A stretch of DNA of 64,000 nucleotides from Bacteroides intestinalis (GTDB lineage Bacteria; Bacteroidota; Bacteroidia; Bacteroidales; Bacteroidaceae), in NCBI RefSeq assembly GCF_902364365.1, contig NZ_CABJDN010000006.1, positions 62,001-126,000 on the forward strand, given 5' to 3'. The notes below the pieces were generated by a model that worked only from the letters and a program-made list of their open reading frames with translations, was not told the DNA's origin and did not search any database. Positions 8,672 to 18,028 of this stretch are shown piece after piece (the stretch's first letter is position 1; the number at the start of each line of letters is the position of its first letter). The translations under genes were made by a program, and so were the position numbers.

Positions 8672-11600
8672 CTAATTGTTCATGGATACCATTCCGTTCG
8701 CATGGCTGAATATTTCTTTGTCAATCAGCAATTGTATGGCCTGTTCCGTTATCATATCTAGATTGTTCCTTTTCCTACTGAAACCGAGAAGTTGGGAAGT
8801 CAGCCGTTTCAGATCTTCAGTCGGCATGGATATTTGTTGCTCTATGGCATAGCGGGCGGCACTCATTACTTCCAGGATTGGAATATCCAGAATATCGCGT
8901 TTGGAGTTGATGCGGTAAAAGTCGCAGTCTTTAGCTTTCTCTTCATCTTCCCAGTAAATTATAGTATCTCCCGATAAAGGGTCTTTATATGCATCTTTAA
9001 GAAGACTGTCGATAAATAGCTGTAAACGGGTGGTAACTCTTGTCAGATTCCAAATTCGTAATATCCTTTTATATAGTAGAGTATTTGTTATAGGTTGTTC
9101 AATCTTGACTATTTGTTGAAGTTGTTTTTTAACCTGATAGGAAGAAGTTATTACGGTATCGATATCTGTACTGTAACCGATATCGGGCAAGTTAGCGAAT
9201 GTATACTCTTTTTCTCGATTGTTCACCAATTCTACAACAGGTTCATTCTCTATACTGAATGTTTTCAGAACATTATTCTCTGCCGGAAGGAGGGGAGGCT
9301 GTTCTTCTACTTTTGTGTTTTTTAAATCTTCCAGCTTTTTGATAATGCGCTTCACGACGTTCTCCTTATGTTCAAACCAGTCGACAGACCATACACGCAT
9401 CACATTCCAGTGGAGCATTTGCAAGACATTCGGTTGTACTATTTCACGGTCTCTGGTGGTTTTTGTTTCATAATAGTTTCTTCCGTCACATAAGATTCCC
9501 AGAATATATGTGTCTGGTTGCAGCGGATTAACAATCGCTAAATCTACTTTAAAATTAGACCGCCCTACCAGAGTTTCCACTTTATAACCACGCTGAGTAA
9601 GTTCTTGTGCAATTAAAGTGATGAGATTACTTTGTTGCAGGTTCTGGAGCTGGATGGCCGGAACAGGTGAGGTGCCGCGTTCTGCAAATTCAAGGAATCT
9701 TTTTAAGCCTTCCACACCTTTGGACTTTGTGCGTTTTAAATCTATTTGTTCGGAGCGTAAGGTTGAAAATATAATCATCTCGTAACGTGCGCGCGATACG
9801 GCTACATTCAGACGACGTTCACCGCCTTGATTATTCAATGGTCCGAAATTCATAGATACATTGCCGTTCCTGTCCGGACCGTATCCTATAGAGAAAAGAA
9901 TAATATCCCGTTCATCACCTTGCACATTTTCTAGATTCTTGATGAAAATAGGTTCATTACTTTGGAAAGCTTTTTCTTCCAATTCAGGATATTTGTTCAG
10001 CTCCTCAATGAGCATATCTTCTATCAGATTTTGCTGCACCTGGCTGAAGGATACGACACCTATGCTCTTTTCAGGAACTTCAGGTATACGTAGCCGGTTC
10101 AGTATTTCTTTCACAATGGCTTCCGCTTCGGCATGATTGCTGCGTGTACGTCCTTTATCATACGTACCATCTATCTGAACTAAGCGTACTTTTGAAACTC
10201 TGTCATCCACAGAAGGAAAGGTATATAGTTTTCCATTATAATACTGGGAATTACTGAAAGCAATCAGACTTTCGTGTTTGCTCCGGTAGTGCCAGGTCAG
10301 GTAACGGGATGGAATGGATAATGAGATACAATCATCCAGAATACTCTCCATATCATCAAATTCAGCCTCTTCTTCATCAACTTGTGAAGAGGAGAAGAAA
10401 CTTGTCGGAGGCATTTGCTTGGGATCACCTACTACTACTAATGCGTTGCCGCGGGCTATTGCACCGACTGCCTCGCTGGTAGGCATCTGTGATGCTTCGT
10501 CGAAGATAACAAGATCGAACTTCTCTGCATCCAGATCTATATATTGAGCCACTGATATCGGACTCATCAACATACATGGACATAGCTTGGGCAACAGAGT
10601 TGGTATCTGATCTATAATTCTCCGGATAGATGTGCCGCGTCCTCCATTTGAAATATTCCTTTTTAGAATTCCTATTTCGGAACTGGAGGCGGCTTCCATT
10701 GTCAGTGATGGGATTTTGGCCGCTAATCTACAGTACAGCTCTTTTTTACTCAACTCCTGAAAGTCTACAGTCAACTGTTTGTATTTGCTGATCATTTCTT
10801 CGAATAGCAATCCGTTGAAAAGACGCAAAGTTTCATCTGCATCAATGGTTTTTAGCGCTAATTGGTGATAAATGCCCTTCATATATGCATCAGCAGCTTC
10901 CGATCCGCTTTTATGCTTATCTGTTATATAGTTGATAACTATGGTTAAATGTAAAGATTCCAATTCTTTCTTACGGATGCACCATTGTCCCCAGTCTTTA
11001 ATCATATTGAAGTGAGTTAACCAGGTATTCAGTAGAATCGGTAGTTTCATTTCAAGATTATTATCCGGCAGTTGTATGTAGCATAAACCTTTAATTTCAT
11101 TGAGAACCGTATTCAATTCGCTGGATGTATCGATCAATTGCTTGAATGTGTTTTCATTAGACTGCTGGAATATGTTCCAGTCAATACTAATTTTATTTGC
11201 AAATTGATTCAGAACTTCTGCAAATGGCTGTTGAACTATTGCTGCATATTCCGATAAAGTGTTGTAAATCGTCGGAAGACTCTTAAGTATAGAATCAATA
11301 TCATTCCATTTCTCTTTGTTCTTTCTTCCTAAGAAACCGAAAGAAGATGACAATTCGGAAGATTGTTCTTGAATGACCTTATTATTATTTTGATAAGCAT
11401 TGAGCTTTTCTAACAGGCTTGGTATTTGCATTGCCTGCAAATTCGTATTGTAAAGTCTGAGCTTTCTCAGATAAGAACGTTTTGCAAAGAATTTAGGTAA
11501 GAACCATTTCATTTCGATATCTTTCCATTCTTGCTGAAGGGTAAATGCATTTTCTTCCAGAATTTGAAGTGCGTATTCTTTGCCCAGTTCAGCTTGTAAC

Positions 11601-14467
11601 TGGTCTCGTTTACGGCCGAACAGGACAACATCTTTCCATTCTTCTATCAAATCGGTATTGCCACCTATTTCCAATAGCGTTTTGTTCAGATATGGGATGG
11701 ATAGAAGTTGGTTACTTATCTTGCCCATCCAGTTGATCCCATCCCAATTATCAGGTATCGAGATTCCCAGGCTATTTGAAAGCAACTTTCTGTTAGCGGT
11801 AATTGAGGTGAATAAATTTATAAAGCGCCTGATTCCGGCTTGTAGTTTCTGAGAGCTTTCTATGGAAGTTTCGTATGGCTCCAGCCCCTTTAGTGGGTGG
11901 TCTTGCGGATGTCCTGTTATCTGAAAAACTGTATCCAGTTCCTGGATCTTTTCGCAAAAGTCTGTCAGTTGATTCTTCGTGATGGCGGGCAACAGAGAAA
12001 AGTCGATAGACAATTCATCTCCTTGTATCGATAAATAGTGTGTAATACAATCGTAAAGAGAGAAACCGGAAGCATGGGAATGATGCAATGCTTCCATATA
12101 ATCGATCAGTTTTCTTCTACGCTCGAATAATTGCTTTGAAGTGCTTTCAAACTCAGCGGGAGACTGGATATGAATGACTTCTATAGCCTTCTGAAGCTGC
12201 GCCAGAAAATGGGATTTAGTGACTTTATTGGAATGTATTTCCAGGCAGAATGGATCTAATCCTATCTTGGTCAGACGGTTTTGCACTACAGAAAGTGCCG
12301 CCATCTTTTCCGCTACGAATAGCACACGTTTCCCTTTATACAGAGCATTGGCTATCATATTGGTAATGGTCTGCGATTTGCCGGTTCCCGGAGGACCATG
12401 CAATATGAAGCTCTTTCCTTCTCCTGATTCAATGACAGCTTCAAGCTGCGAAGAATCAACGTCAACAGGAATGGCAAAATTGATAGGTTCAAGATTTTTG
12501 TCTATTTCTCTGGCGTCAATCTCCGGAGCTGTATCTTGCCATTGAATGCGATTTTCCATCAGACTGGCTATAATGGCATTCTCTTTCATTTTGCTTGCAT
12601 TGGTATGAATATCATTCCACATGACAAACTTGTTGAATGAGAATAACCCCAACATGGATTCTTCTACTACGTCCCAACCTTTCATATTACGGATGCAGGT
12701 GCGAATCGTAGCGAATATCTTTTTCAGGTCTACCCCACTATCATCTTTTGGCAACGGATTCAACCCGGAAAGATTAACACTGAACTGTTGTTTCAATAGT
12801 TCGACGAGCGTTATGTTCAATATGATTTCTTCGTCTCTGGTGCGGATGATATATCCACTTAAGCCTCCACGACGCACAATATCTACCGGTAACAGTAAGA
12901 TAGGAGCAAAGCGTGGTTTCACACTCTTAGAAGACTCGTACCACTTCAGGACTCCTAAAACGAGGAACAGTGAATTGGCGCCATTTTCCTCGATGGCGGT
13001 TCGCGATGTACGGTATACAAATTTGAGTGAGTTCTGAAGTTCGCTTTCGGTCAGATAAGAACGAAGTTTTTTGTTTCTCAGTTCGCTGATTACTAATTTT
13101 TCCAAATTCCCTTTCCATAAAGAAGAATCATAGAGCCCTGTCTCACCAGGTTCTATTTTACTTTTAGCAGGACTGGGTAATATCTGGTAGTTTTCTCCGG
13201 CTTGCAGATGATCTTCCAGATGGTCAATTTCGAAAGATATGAATGGTATGACTCTTCTGCCAAGCCGGATGTTGATCAGATTATTACGTAGAGAAAAGTC
13301 CAGCAGTTTTCTTTCCCAAATAATCTGCTTGGTTATTTCATCCTTGCTGTCCTCCAGTTTTATTTCATACCGGTCCAGTTGGTGTATTCTTTGGGTTACG
13401 TTCTCATGCTCTATTCCACTGTTTTCTATTTGCCATTCACCGTTATGGTTTATGCGTTGCGGCAATGGGCGGATTTTATCCAGTCTGCACCTATATACAT
13501 CGATAAACAGCTCGAATCTGTTTTCTTCTTTAAGTTCTCTCTGAGCCATTGTAGCGGCTTCTTCAAATGAGATGTTTTGAGAGGATGCCACTGCGGTTGT
13601 CTCAACTAATACAATGTCGCTGATGCCATTTGCACTCCCTTTGAGTAGAAAGGAAGCATCATCGCCTACGGTTTGATGATAAATATCTTCTGTAAGCCAT
13701 GCGCCTACCAATATATGTCCTTTCAATAAGACTAAAAGAGGATGAATGCCATTTGCCTCCAGACAGGAAGCATAGAGTAAAGTCAGGTCTATACATGTAC
13801 CCAGCTTGCTGGTGAGTACATTATCTACCAAGCGGATACGCTGCCCCGAAGTTTCAAAGCTGGCCGGAACCGTAGAATATATTAAAGACTCAGACCGGAG
13901 AGCCTCATAAATAGCAGCTACCTGTGCACGTACTCGGTTGGGGTCCTGTGTCTGATACTCGTCTAAGGCGGAATTTCCGGTCCACTTTTCGAGGAATTGT
14001 GAGGCCCTTACGCTTATTCTTGAAAGTATGGGGTGATTGGGAGTAACAAATGTAGCTAAGAGTTCGGGCATGATACTGGAGCCGCTCCACTGATCGTATG
14101 CCATCAGTTTGATAGGAAACGTTTGCTGATGGGCTATCTCACCGGAAATCATAACAACCAGATGAAAGGTAGTATCGATGCCTTCTGTCAATTCGATTAA
14201 TTTTCCATTTTCAGGTGATATTTCCAGATTGTTGATTTGTATGTTCTGTCCAGGTGGAATTATCTCAAGAATGCTTTCTGAGTATTTAATAAGTTCTCCG
14301 TCTATGGATACTTTGATGTTATTCCAGTCGACTTCATCACTGTTCATGAGTTCGCAGAAATTGCATGAGGGCACATGGTTGTGTATCATTGCATAATTAA
14401 TACATGGTAGGTATTCCAGATGGACTGTCCCATTGAAGATGCCTGTAATAGTGTTGTCGTTTCCCAT
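8672..14467 (-). CDS. DUF4011 / SF1 (COG1112-type) helicase with transglutaminase-like and Vsr-like nuclease domains
   Basis: This is a 1931-aa multidomain protein. Near residues 215-255 is a transglutaminase/cysteine-protease-like element (LGTCIDLTLLYASCLE, then LLKGHILVGAW). From about 385 comes DUF4011 (LLDFSLRNNLINIRLGRRVI). The helicase has Walker A GPPGTGKS (about 691-698), Walker B VIFDEAS (about 1318), VVGDPKQMPPTSFF, QGDERDIILF (about 1512) and the late motif LNVAVSRARYEMIIF (about 1555), as in Upf1-like SF1 enzymes. Residues about 1625-1705 form a Vsr/MTES_1575-like nuclease (FKVDLAIV, LGILCDG, RDREIVQPNVLQ). A DUF3320-like tail follows. Proteins of this architecture often sit in defence islands; here the gene is alone between a tRNA and a permease. 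Antiphage function is inference. Confidence 0.85.
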   Translation of the reverse strand: MGNDNTITGIFNGTVHLEYLPCINYAMIHNHVPSCNFCELMNSDEVDWNNIKVSIDGELIKYSESILEIIPPGQNIQINNLEISPENGKLIELTEGIDTTFHLVVMISGEIAHQQTFPIKLMAYDQWSGSSIMPELLATFVTPNHPILSRISVRASQFLEKWTGNSALDEYQTQDPNRVRAQVAAIYEALRSESLIYSTVPASFETSGQRIRLVDNVLTSKLGTCIDLTLLYASCLEANGIHPLLVLLKGHILVGAWLTEDIYHQTVGDDASFLLKGSANGISDIVLVETTAVASSQNISFEEAATMAQRELKEENRFELFIDVYRCRLDKIRPLPQRINHNGEWQIENSGIEHENVTQRIHQLDRYEIKLEDSKDEITKQIIWERKLLDFSLRNNLINIRLGRRVIPFISFEIDHLEDHLQAGENYQILPSPAKSKIEPGETGLYDSSLWKGNLEKLVISELRNKKLRSYLTESELQNSLKFVYRTSRTAIEENGANSLFLVLGVLKWYESSKSVKPRFAPILLLPVDIVRRGGLSGYIIRTRDEEIILNITLVELLKQQFSVNLSGLNPLPKDDSGVDLKKIFATIRTCIRNMKGWDVVEESMLGLFSFNKFVMWNDIHTNASKMKENAIIASLMENRIQWQDTAPEIDAREIDKNLEPINFAIPVDVDSSQLEAVIESGEGKSFILHGPPGTGKSQTITNMIANALYKGKRVLFVAEKMAALSVVQNRLTKIGLDPFCLEIHSNKVTKSHFLAQLQKAIEVIHIQSPAEFESTSKQLFERRRKLIDYMEALHHSHASGFSLYDCITHYLSIQGDELSIDFSLLPAITKNQLTDFCEKIQELDTVFQITGHPQDHPLKGLEPYETSIESSQKLQAGIRRFINLFTSITANRKLLSNSLGISIPDNWDGINWMGKISNQLLSIPYLNKTLLEIGGNTDLIEEWKDVVLFGRKRDQLQAELGKEYALQILEENAFTLQQEWKDIEMKWFLPKFFAKRSYLRKLRLYNTNLQAMQIPSLLEKLNAYQNNNKVIQEQSSELSSSFGFLGRKNKEKWNDIDSILKSLPTIYNTLSEYAAIVQQPFAEVLNQFANKISIDWNIFQQSNENTFKQLIDTSSELNTVLNEIKGLCYIQLPDNNLEMKLPILLNTWLTHFNMIKDWGQWCIRKKELESLHLTIVINYITDKHKSGSEAADAYMKGIYHQLALKTIDADETLRLFNGLLFEEMISKYKQLTVDFQELSKKELYCRLAAKIPSLTMEAASSSEIGILKRNISNGGRGTSIRRIIDQIPTLLPKLCPCMLMSPISVAQYIDLDAEKFDLVIFDEASQMPTSEAVGAIARGNALVVVGDPKQMPPTSFFSSSQVDEEEAEFDDMESILDDCISLSIPSRYLTWHYRSKHESLIAFSNSQYYNGKLYTFPSVDDRVSKVRLVQIDGTYDKGRTRSNHAEAEAIVKEILNRLRIPEVPEKSIGVVSFSQVQQNLIEDMLIEELNKYPELEEKAFQSNEPIFIKNLENVQGDERDIILFSIGYGPDRNGNVSMNFGPLNNQGGERRLNVAVSRARYEMIIFSTLRSEQIDLKRTKSKGVEGLKRFLEFAERGTSPVPAIQLQNLQQSNLITLIAQELTQRGYKVETLVGRSNFKVDLAIVNPLQPDTYILGILCDGRNYYETKTTRDREIVQPNVLQMLHWNVMRVWSVDWFEHKENVVKRIIKKLEDLKNTKVEEQPPLLPAENNVLKTFSIENEPVVELVNNREKEYTFANLPDIGYSTDIDTVITSSYQVKKQLQQIVKIEQPITNTLLYKRILRIWNLTRVTTRLQLFIDSLLKDAYKDPLSGDTIIYWEDEEKAKDCDFYRINSKRDILDIPILEVMSAARYAIEQQISMPTEDLKRLTSQLLGFSRKRNNLDMITEQAIQLLIDKEIFSHANGMVSMNN

Positions 14468-14524
14468 TATTGTTATAGAATTTAACTGATGAAAGACGTA
14501 ATTTTATAATAGCATTCCCGGATT

Positions 14525-14532
14525 CAAAGTTA
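14525..14532 (-). promoter_or_regulatory. -7 box of the DUF4011 helicase gene
   Basis: The minus strand reads TAACTTTG, a TAnnTTTG match, 57 bp upstream of the ATG at 14467. No -33 TTTG is seen at the right spacing. Confidence 0.45.
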
Positions 14533-14615
14533 TAAATATAATGTTAATAATCTAGCTTTTATTTATAATTTAGTGAGATTTTTGTCGCTTATTTAGTTCA
14601 AAATGGATTCACTCT

Positions 14616-14647
14616 ATTGTCTATTGTCTTGATTTTTGTGATATTTG
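14616..14647 (+). promoter_or_regulatory. Near-consensus promoter of the SLC13-type permease
   Basis: ATTG (14616-14619), a 20-bp spacer and GATATTTG (14640-14647) differ from the TTTG/TAnnTTTG consensus by one base in each box. Transcription would start near 14653, upstream of the preferred ATG at 14709. Confidence 0.45.
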
Positions 14648-14708
14648 CAACGCCTTAGAACAAAATACTCTATTGGATTGTTTAATAACAGACAAATTTT
14701 ATATCTAT

Positions 14709-16574
14709 ATGTATATTACTCTCATTATTTTATTTCTTTCTGCGATATTCTTTATGAGTGGCAAAGTGCGTTCGGATTTAGTTGCGCTTTGTGCTTTGGT
14801 GTTACTAATTATATTCGGCATTCTGACCCCGGAAGAAGCATTGACTGGCTTCTCTAATTCTGTTGTTATAATGATGATAGGATTGTTCGTTGTGGGCGGT
14901 GCTATCTTTCAGACGGGATTGGCAAAGATGATAAGTAGTCGTATTCTGAAGTTAGCTGGTGACAGTGAGTTGAAACTTTTCGTTCTTATTGTATTGGTGA
15001 CTGCCTTCATCGGTGCTTTTGTCAGCAATACCGGAACAGTAGCTTTGATGCTTCCCATTGTAGTCAGTATGGCTATGGGGACGCAGATCAATGTCAGCCG
15101 CCTGTTGATGCCGCTTGCGTTTGCCAGTAGTATGGGAGGTATGATGACGCTTATCGGTACACCGCCGAACCTTGTAATTCAGGAAGCATTGACCTCTGCA
15201 GGATATACACCTCTTACATTTTTCTCGTTTACTCCTGTAGGATTGGTTTGTGTGGCTGTCGGATTGATAATCTTAATTCCATTGAGTAAGATTTTCCTGA
15301 CTAAGAAAGGTGACAAGGACCGTAAGGGTAAAAAGAACAAATCGTTGAAAGAATTGGCGGGAGAGTACCAACTGTTTCAGAATTTGTGTCGGGTACAGGT
15401 AGAAAGTAAATCGCCTTTAACCGGAAAGACTATACAGGAATTAAGTATTCCACAACGCTATAATGTAGGTATAATGGAAGTTCGGCGTCAGTCATCCTCT
15501 TCCCGTCGTCACTTTTTTAAGACGATGAGCCAGGAAATGGCTGCTGCTGATACTGTTATTCAAGAGAATGATATTTTGTATGTACTGGGTGATTTTACCA
15601 ATGTAGAACATTTTGCCGAAGAAAATACATTAAAGTTGCTGGATACCCATGCAGCGGAAGGTACGGTAGAAGCAAAAAGTGAAGAACTGGAATTTACAGA
15701 AATAGGTATTGCTGAAATTGTATTGATGCCTGCCTCCAATCTGGTAAATAAGCCGGTAAAAGATTCAGGTTTCAGGGAAAAATATGGTGTGAATATCCTG
15801 GGTATCCAACGCAAGCGCCAGTATATCCTGAAAAATCTGAAAGATGAAAAGATGCATTCGGGAGATGTGCTGTTAGTGCAGGGAACATGGGAGAATATAG
15901 CGCGTTTGAGTGAAGATCCCTCCGATTGGGTAGTACTTGGACAACCGCTTGCTGAGGCTGCTAAAGTAACATTGAATCATAAAGCACCTGTTGCTGCCAT
16001 AATCATGTTGGGAATGGTGGTAATGATGATGTTCGACTTCATCCCTATTGCCCCGGTAACGGCAGTAATGATTGCAGGTCTGCTAATGGTGCTTACTGGC
16101 TGTTTCAGGAATGTGGAAGCGGCATATAAAACTATTAACTGGGAAAGTATTGTATTGATTGCCGCTATGATGCCCATGTCGCTGGCGCTGGAAAAGACCG
16201 GAGCCTCCGATTTGGTATCTCAGTCATTGGTAAACGGATTGGGTAGTTACGGGCCTTATGTGTTATTAGCAGGTATTTATTTCACTACTTCGCTGATGAC
16301 TATGTTTATTAGTAATACAGCTACAGCAGTACTTTTGGCTCCGATTGCCCTCCAGGCTGCCATACAATTGGATTTGAGTCCATATCCATTCCTGTTTGCC
16401 GTAACCGTGGCAGCCAGCATGTGTTTTGCTTCTCCATTCTCTACTCCACCCAACGCTTTGGTGATGCCTGCGGGACGTTATACATTCATGGATTATGTTA
16501 AAGTTGGTTTGCCTTTACAGATAATTATGGGAATTGTGATGATCTTTGTACTTCCGTTATTGTTCCCGTTTTGA
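14709..16574 (+). CDS. SLC13/DASS-family anion:sodium symporter with central TrkA-C (RCK_C) domains
   Basis: This 621-aa inner-membrane permease has about 11-12 hydrophobic helices split by a soluble insert (about residues 205-410). The insert resembles two TrkA-C/RCK_C regulatory modules (CRVQVESKSPLTGKTIQEL, then VLMPASNLVNKPVKD). SNTGTVALMLPI and the mirrored SNTATAVLLAPIALQ are the paired SNT motifs of the DASS fold, and TLIGTPPNL is also typical. The substrate is probably a divalent anion such as sulfate or a dicarboxylate. ATG 14709 is preferred over ATG 14673 because it starts directly at the first helix (MYITLIILFLSAIFF) as in related permeases. A thioredoxin-like gene follows after 24 bp. 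Confidence 0.88.
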   Translation: MYITLIILFLSAIFFMSGKVRSDLVALCALVLLIIFGILTPEEALTGFSNSVVIMMIGLFVVGGAIFQTGLAKMISSRILKLAGDSELKLFVLIVLVTAFIGAFVSNTGTVALMLPIVVSMAMGTQINVSRLLMPLAFASSMGGMMTLIGTPPNLVIQEALTSAGYTPLTFFSFTPVGLVCVAVGLIILIPLSKIFLTKKGDKDRKGKKNKSLKELAGEYQLFQNLCRVQVESKSPLTGKTIQELSIPQRYNVGIMEVRRQSSSSRRHFFKTMSQEMAAADTVIQENDILYVLGDFTNVEHFAEENTLKLLDTHAAEGTVEAKSEELEFTEIGIAEIVLMPASNLVNKPVKDSGFREKYGVNILGIQRKRQYILKNLKDEKMHSGDVLLVQGTWENIARLSEDPSDWVVLGQPLAEAAKVTLNHKAPVAAIIMLGMVVMMMFDFIPIAPVTAVMIAGLLMVLTGCFRNVEAAYKTINWESIVLIAAMMPMSLALEKTGASDLVSQSLVNGLGSYGPYVLLAGIYFTTSLMTMFISNTATAVLLAPIALQAAIQLDLSPYPFLFAVTVAASMCFASPFSTPPNALVMPAGRYTFMDYVKVGLPLQIIMGIVMIFVLPLLFPF

Positions 16575-16598
16575 GAATAACTTAAAAGTATAAGATCA

Positions 16599-17138
16599 AT
16601 GAAAGTAGTAAAGAGTTTGATGTTTATCCTGTTTGTCCTTTGTAGTTTATCGGGCAAAGCACAGGAAGTAACTGCCGATAGCACCGGCTACATTGTAAGA
16701 GTAGGGGAGATGGCTCCCAACTTTACCATTACCCTGACAGACGGTAAGAAGGTTACCCTTTCCGAACTCCGTGGCAAAGTGGTGATGTTACAGTTCACTG
16801 CCAGTTGGTGTGGAGTATGTCGTAAAGAAATGCCTTTCATAGAAAAGGATATCTGGTTGAAGCATAAAGATAATTCTGCATTTGCCCTTATCGGCATAGA
16901 CCGTGATGAACCGTTGGACAAAGTAATTGCGTTCGGCAAGTCGACTGGCATTACTTATCCCTTGGGCTTAGACCCCGGTGCAGATATTTTTGCCAAATAT
17001 GCGCTTCGCAATGCCGGAATTACCCGCAATGTACTGATTGATAAAGATGGGCGCATTGTAATACTGACCCGCCTGTACAATGAGAAGGAATTTGCTGCAT
17101 TAACGAAGAAGATTGACGAAATGTTGTCAAAGAAATAA
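16599..17138 (+). CDS. TlpA-like periplasmic thioredoxin
   Basis: The 179-aa product has a signal peptide (1-21, ending SGKAQ) and then a TlpA/ResA-type thioredoxin fold. The redox motif is FTASWCGVC (C71-GV-C74) followed by RKEMPF. The cis-Pro loop is replaced by NAGITRNVLIDKDG, which carries no cis-proline before the strand, a mild departure from the family. It probably acts in thiol-disulfide exchange of exported proteins. It lies 24 bp after the permease and likely shares its transcript, ending at the hairpin at 17151. Confidence 0.85.
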   Translation: MKVVKSLMFILFVLCSLSGKAQEVTADSTGYIVRVGEMAPNFTITLTDGKKVTLSELRGKVVMLQFTASWCGVCRKEMPFIEKDIWLKHKDNSAFALIGIDRDEPLDKVIAFGKSTGITYPLGLDPGADIFAKYALRNAGITRNVLIDKDGRIVILTRLYNEKEFAALTKKIDEMLSKK

Positions 17139-17150
17139 CAAACAGAAAGT

Positions 17151-17181
17151 CCAGGTTGACCTTATTTTAAGGTCAACTTGG
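17151..17181. terminator. Bidirectional hairpin that includes a stop codon
   Basis: CCAGGTTGACCTTA (17151-17164) pairs with TAAGGTCAACTTGG (17168-17181), with one mismatch-type position. It separates two convergent genes. The minus-strand gene's stop codon (17162-17164) and last codons form one arm. Confidence 0.7.
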
Positions 17182-17893
17182 CTAAATAATCGTAGTGCTT
17201 TCCTTCTTTTACCAACTCCGCTTGGAAACCATTTTCGGCCGCATAAAGACTGAGTGTCTGGAAATCAATGTAAAGCCAGTCGAATGACTCTCCCAGGATA
17301 TCCCTATATTGCATCTGGAAATCTACTTCTCCATAATAGTCGCCTGCCAGGTCGATCACAAAACTTCCGTCTTCTTCCTCAAACAGATAGCGCAGGTCGC
17401 TGGAGTCCATAAAGATACAGCCACCGGGTTGTAGCAATTGCTTCATCCTTTTGAAGAAGGCAGGCAGATTTTCCAGTTTGCCGATGATTCCCGAGCCGTT
17501 CATCAACATTAATATCGTGTCGTATGTCTCATGGAAATGCTCATCGAACAGATTGAGCAATGTGGCATGCCGTACGCCGCGTTGTTGCATAACTTCTACT
17601 GAAAGTGGCGAAATATCAATGGCATGTACCTCTTTGCCTGCTTCCTGCAAGGCAAGGCTGTGACAACCGCTTCCGGCTCCTACATCCAGGATCTTTCCCG
17701 TAGCCATTTGTAGGGCAGTACGTTCCAAAAGAGGCATCTGCTTTTCCGTACGAAACAATTCCTTTACCGGAATTTCATCCTCATCGAATTGTGAAGAAAA
17801 AACACGCAGTCGTTCGGCCTTGTGTCGTTTGTTGTAGTCGGCAATAGCAGCACCCATTGGGTCTTTATCAGCAGTAAGCAGCATAGTGTTCAT
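17162..17893 (-). CDS. Class I SAM-dependent methyltransferase
   Basis: This 243-aa cytoplasmic enzyme has the Rossmann-type SAM site: motif I ILDVGAGSGCHSLAL, acidic motif II VHAIDISPLSVE, and later ILMLMNGSGIIGK and LLQPGGCIFMDSSDLRY. The substrate cannot be told. ATG 17893 (MNTMLLTADKDPMG) is preferred to the TTG at 17902 three codons earlier. It is a stand-alone gene with its own -7 box and converges on the thioredoxin gene. Confidence 0.87.
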   Translation of the reverse strand: MNTMLLTADKDPMGAAIADYNKRHKAERLRVFSSQFDEDEIPVKELFRTEKQMPLLERTALQMATGKILDVGAGSGCHSLALQEAGKEVHAIDISPLSVEVMQQRGVRHATLLNLFDEHFHETYDTILMLMNGSGIIGKLENLPAFFKRMKQLLQPGGCIFMDSSDLRYLFEEEDGSFVIDLAGDYYGEVDFQMQYRDILGESFDWLYIDFQTLSLYAAENGFQAELVKEGKHYDYLAKLTLK

Positions 17894-17919
17894 TCTATTC
17901 AATCTTTAAAAGTTGTCGG

Positions 17920-17927
17920 CAAAGATA
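17920..17927 (-). promoter_or_regulatory. -7 box of the methyltransferase gene
   Basis: The minus strand reads TATCTTTG, a perfect -7 box, 26 bp from the ATG at 17893. The -33 element is weak. Confidence 0.55.
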
Positions 17928-17958
17928 CGAAAAATGCAGTCTATTAGTAGAAAAAAGC

Positions 17959-17966
17959 TATCTTTG
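17959..17966 (+). promoter_or_regulatory. -7 box in front of the eroded kinase cluster
   Basis: TATCTTTG on the plus strand, 62 bp before the ancestral ATG at 18029. It suggests the eroded kinase region may still be transcribed. It lies back to back with the methyltransferase -7 box. Confidence 0.5.
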
Positions 17967-18028
17967 TAGCGTACATATGACGGAGATCGTATATATACTT
18001 CTTATTGAAACTATGTAATTTCAAGTAA

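Noticed and set aside
8053..14467. Integrative element in tRNA-Cys
   Set aside because: No integrase gene and no duplicated tRNA 3' end (att repeat) was found up to 14.5 kb.
14673..14708. Upstream ATG for the SLC13-type permease
   Set aside because: It adds 12 polar residues before the first helix; ATG 14709 starts directly at the conserved helix.
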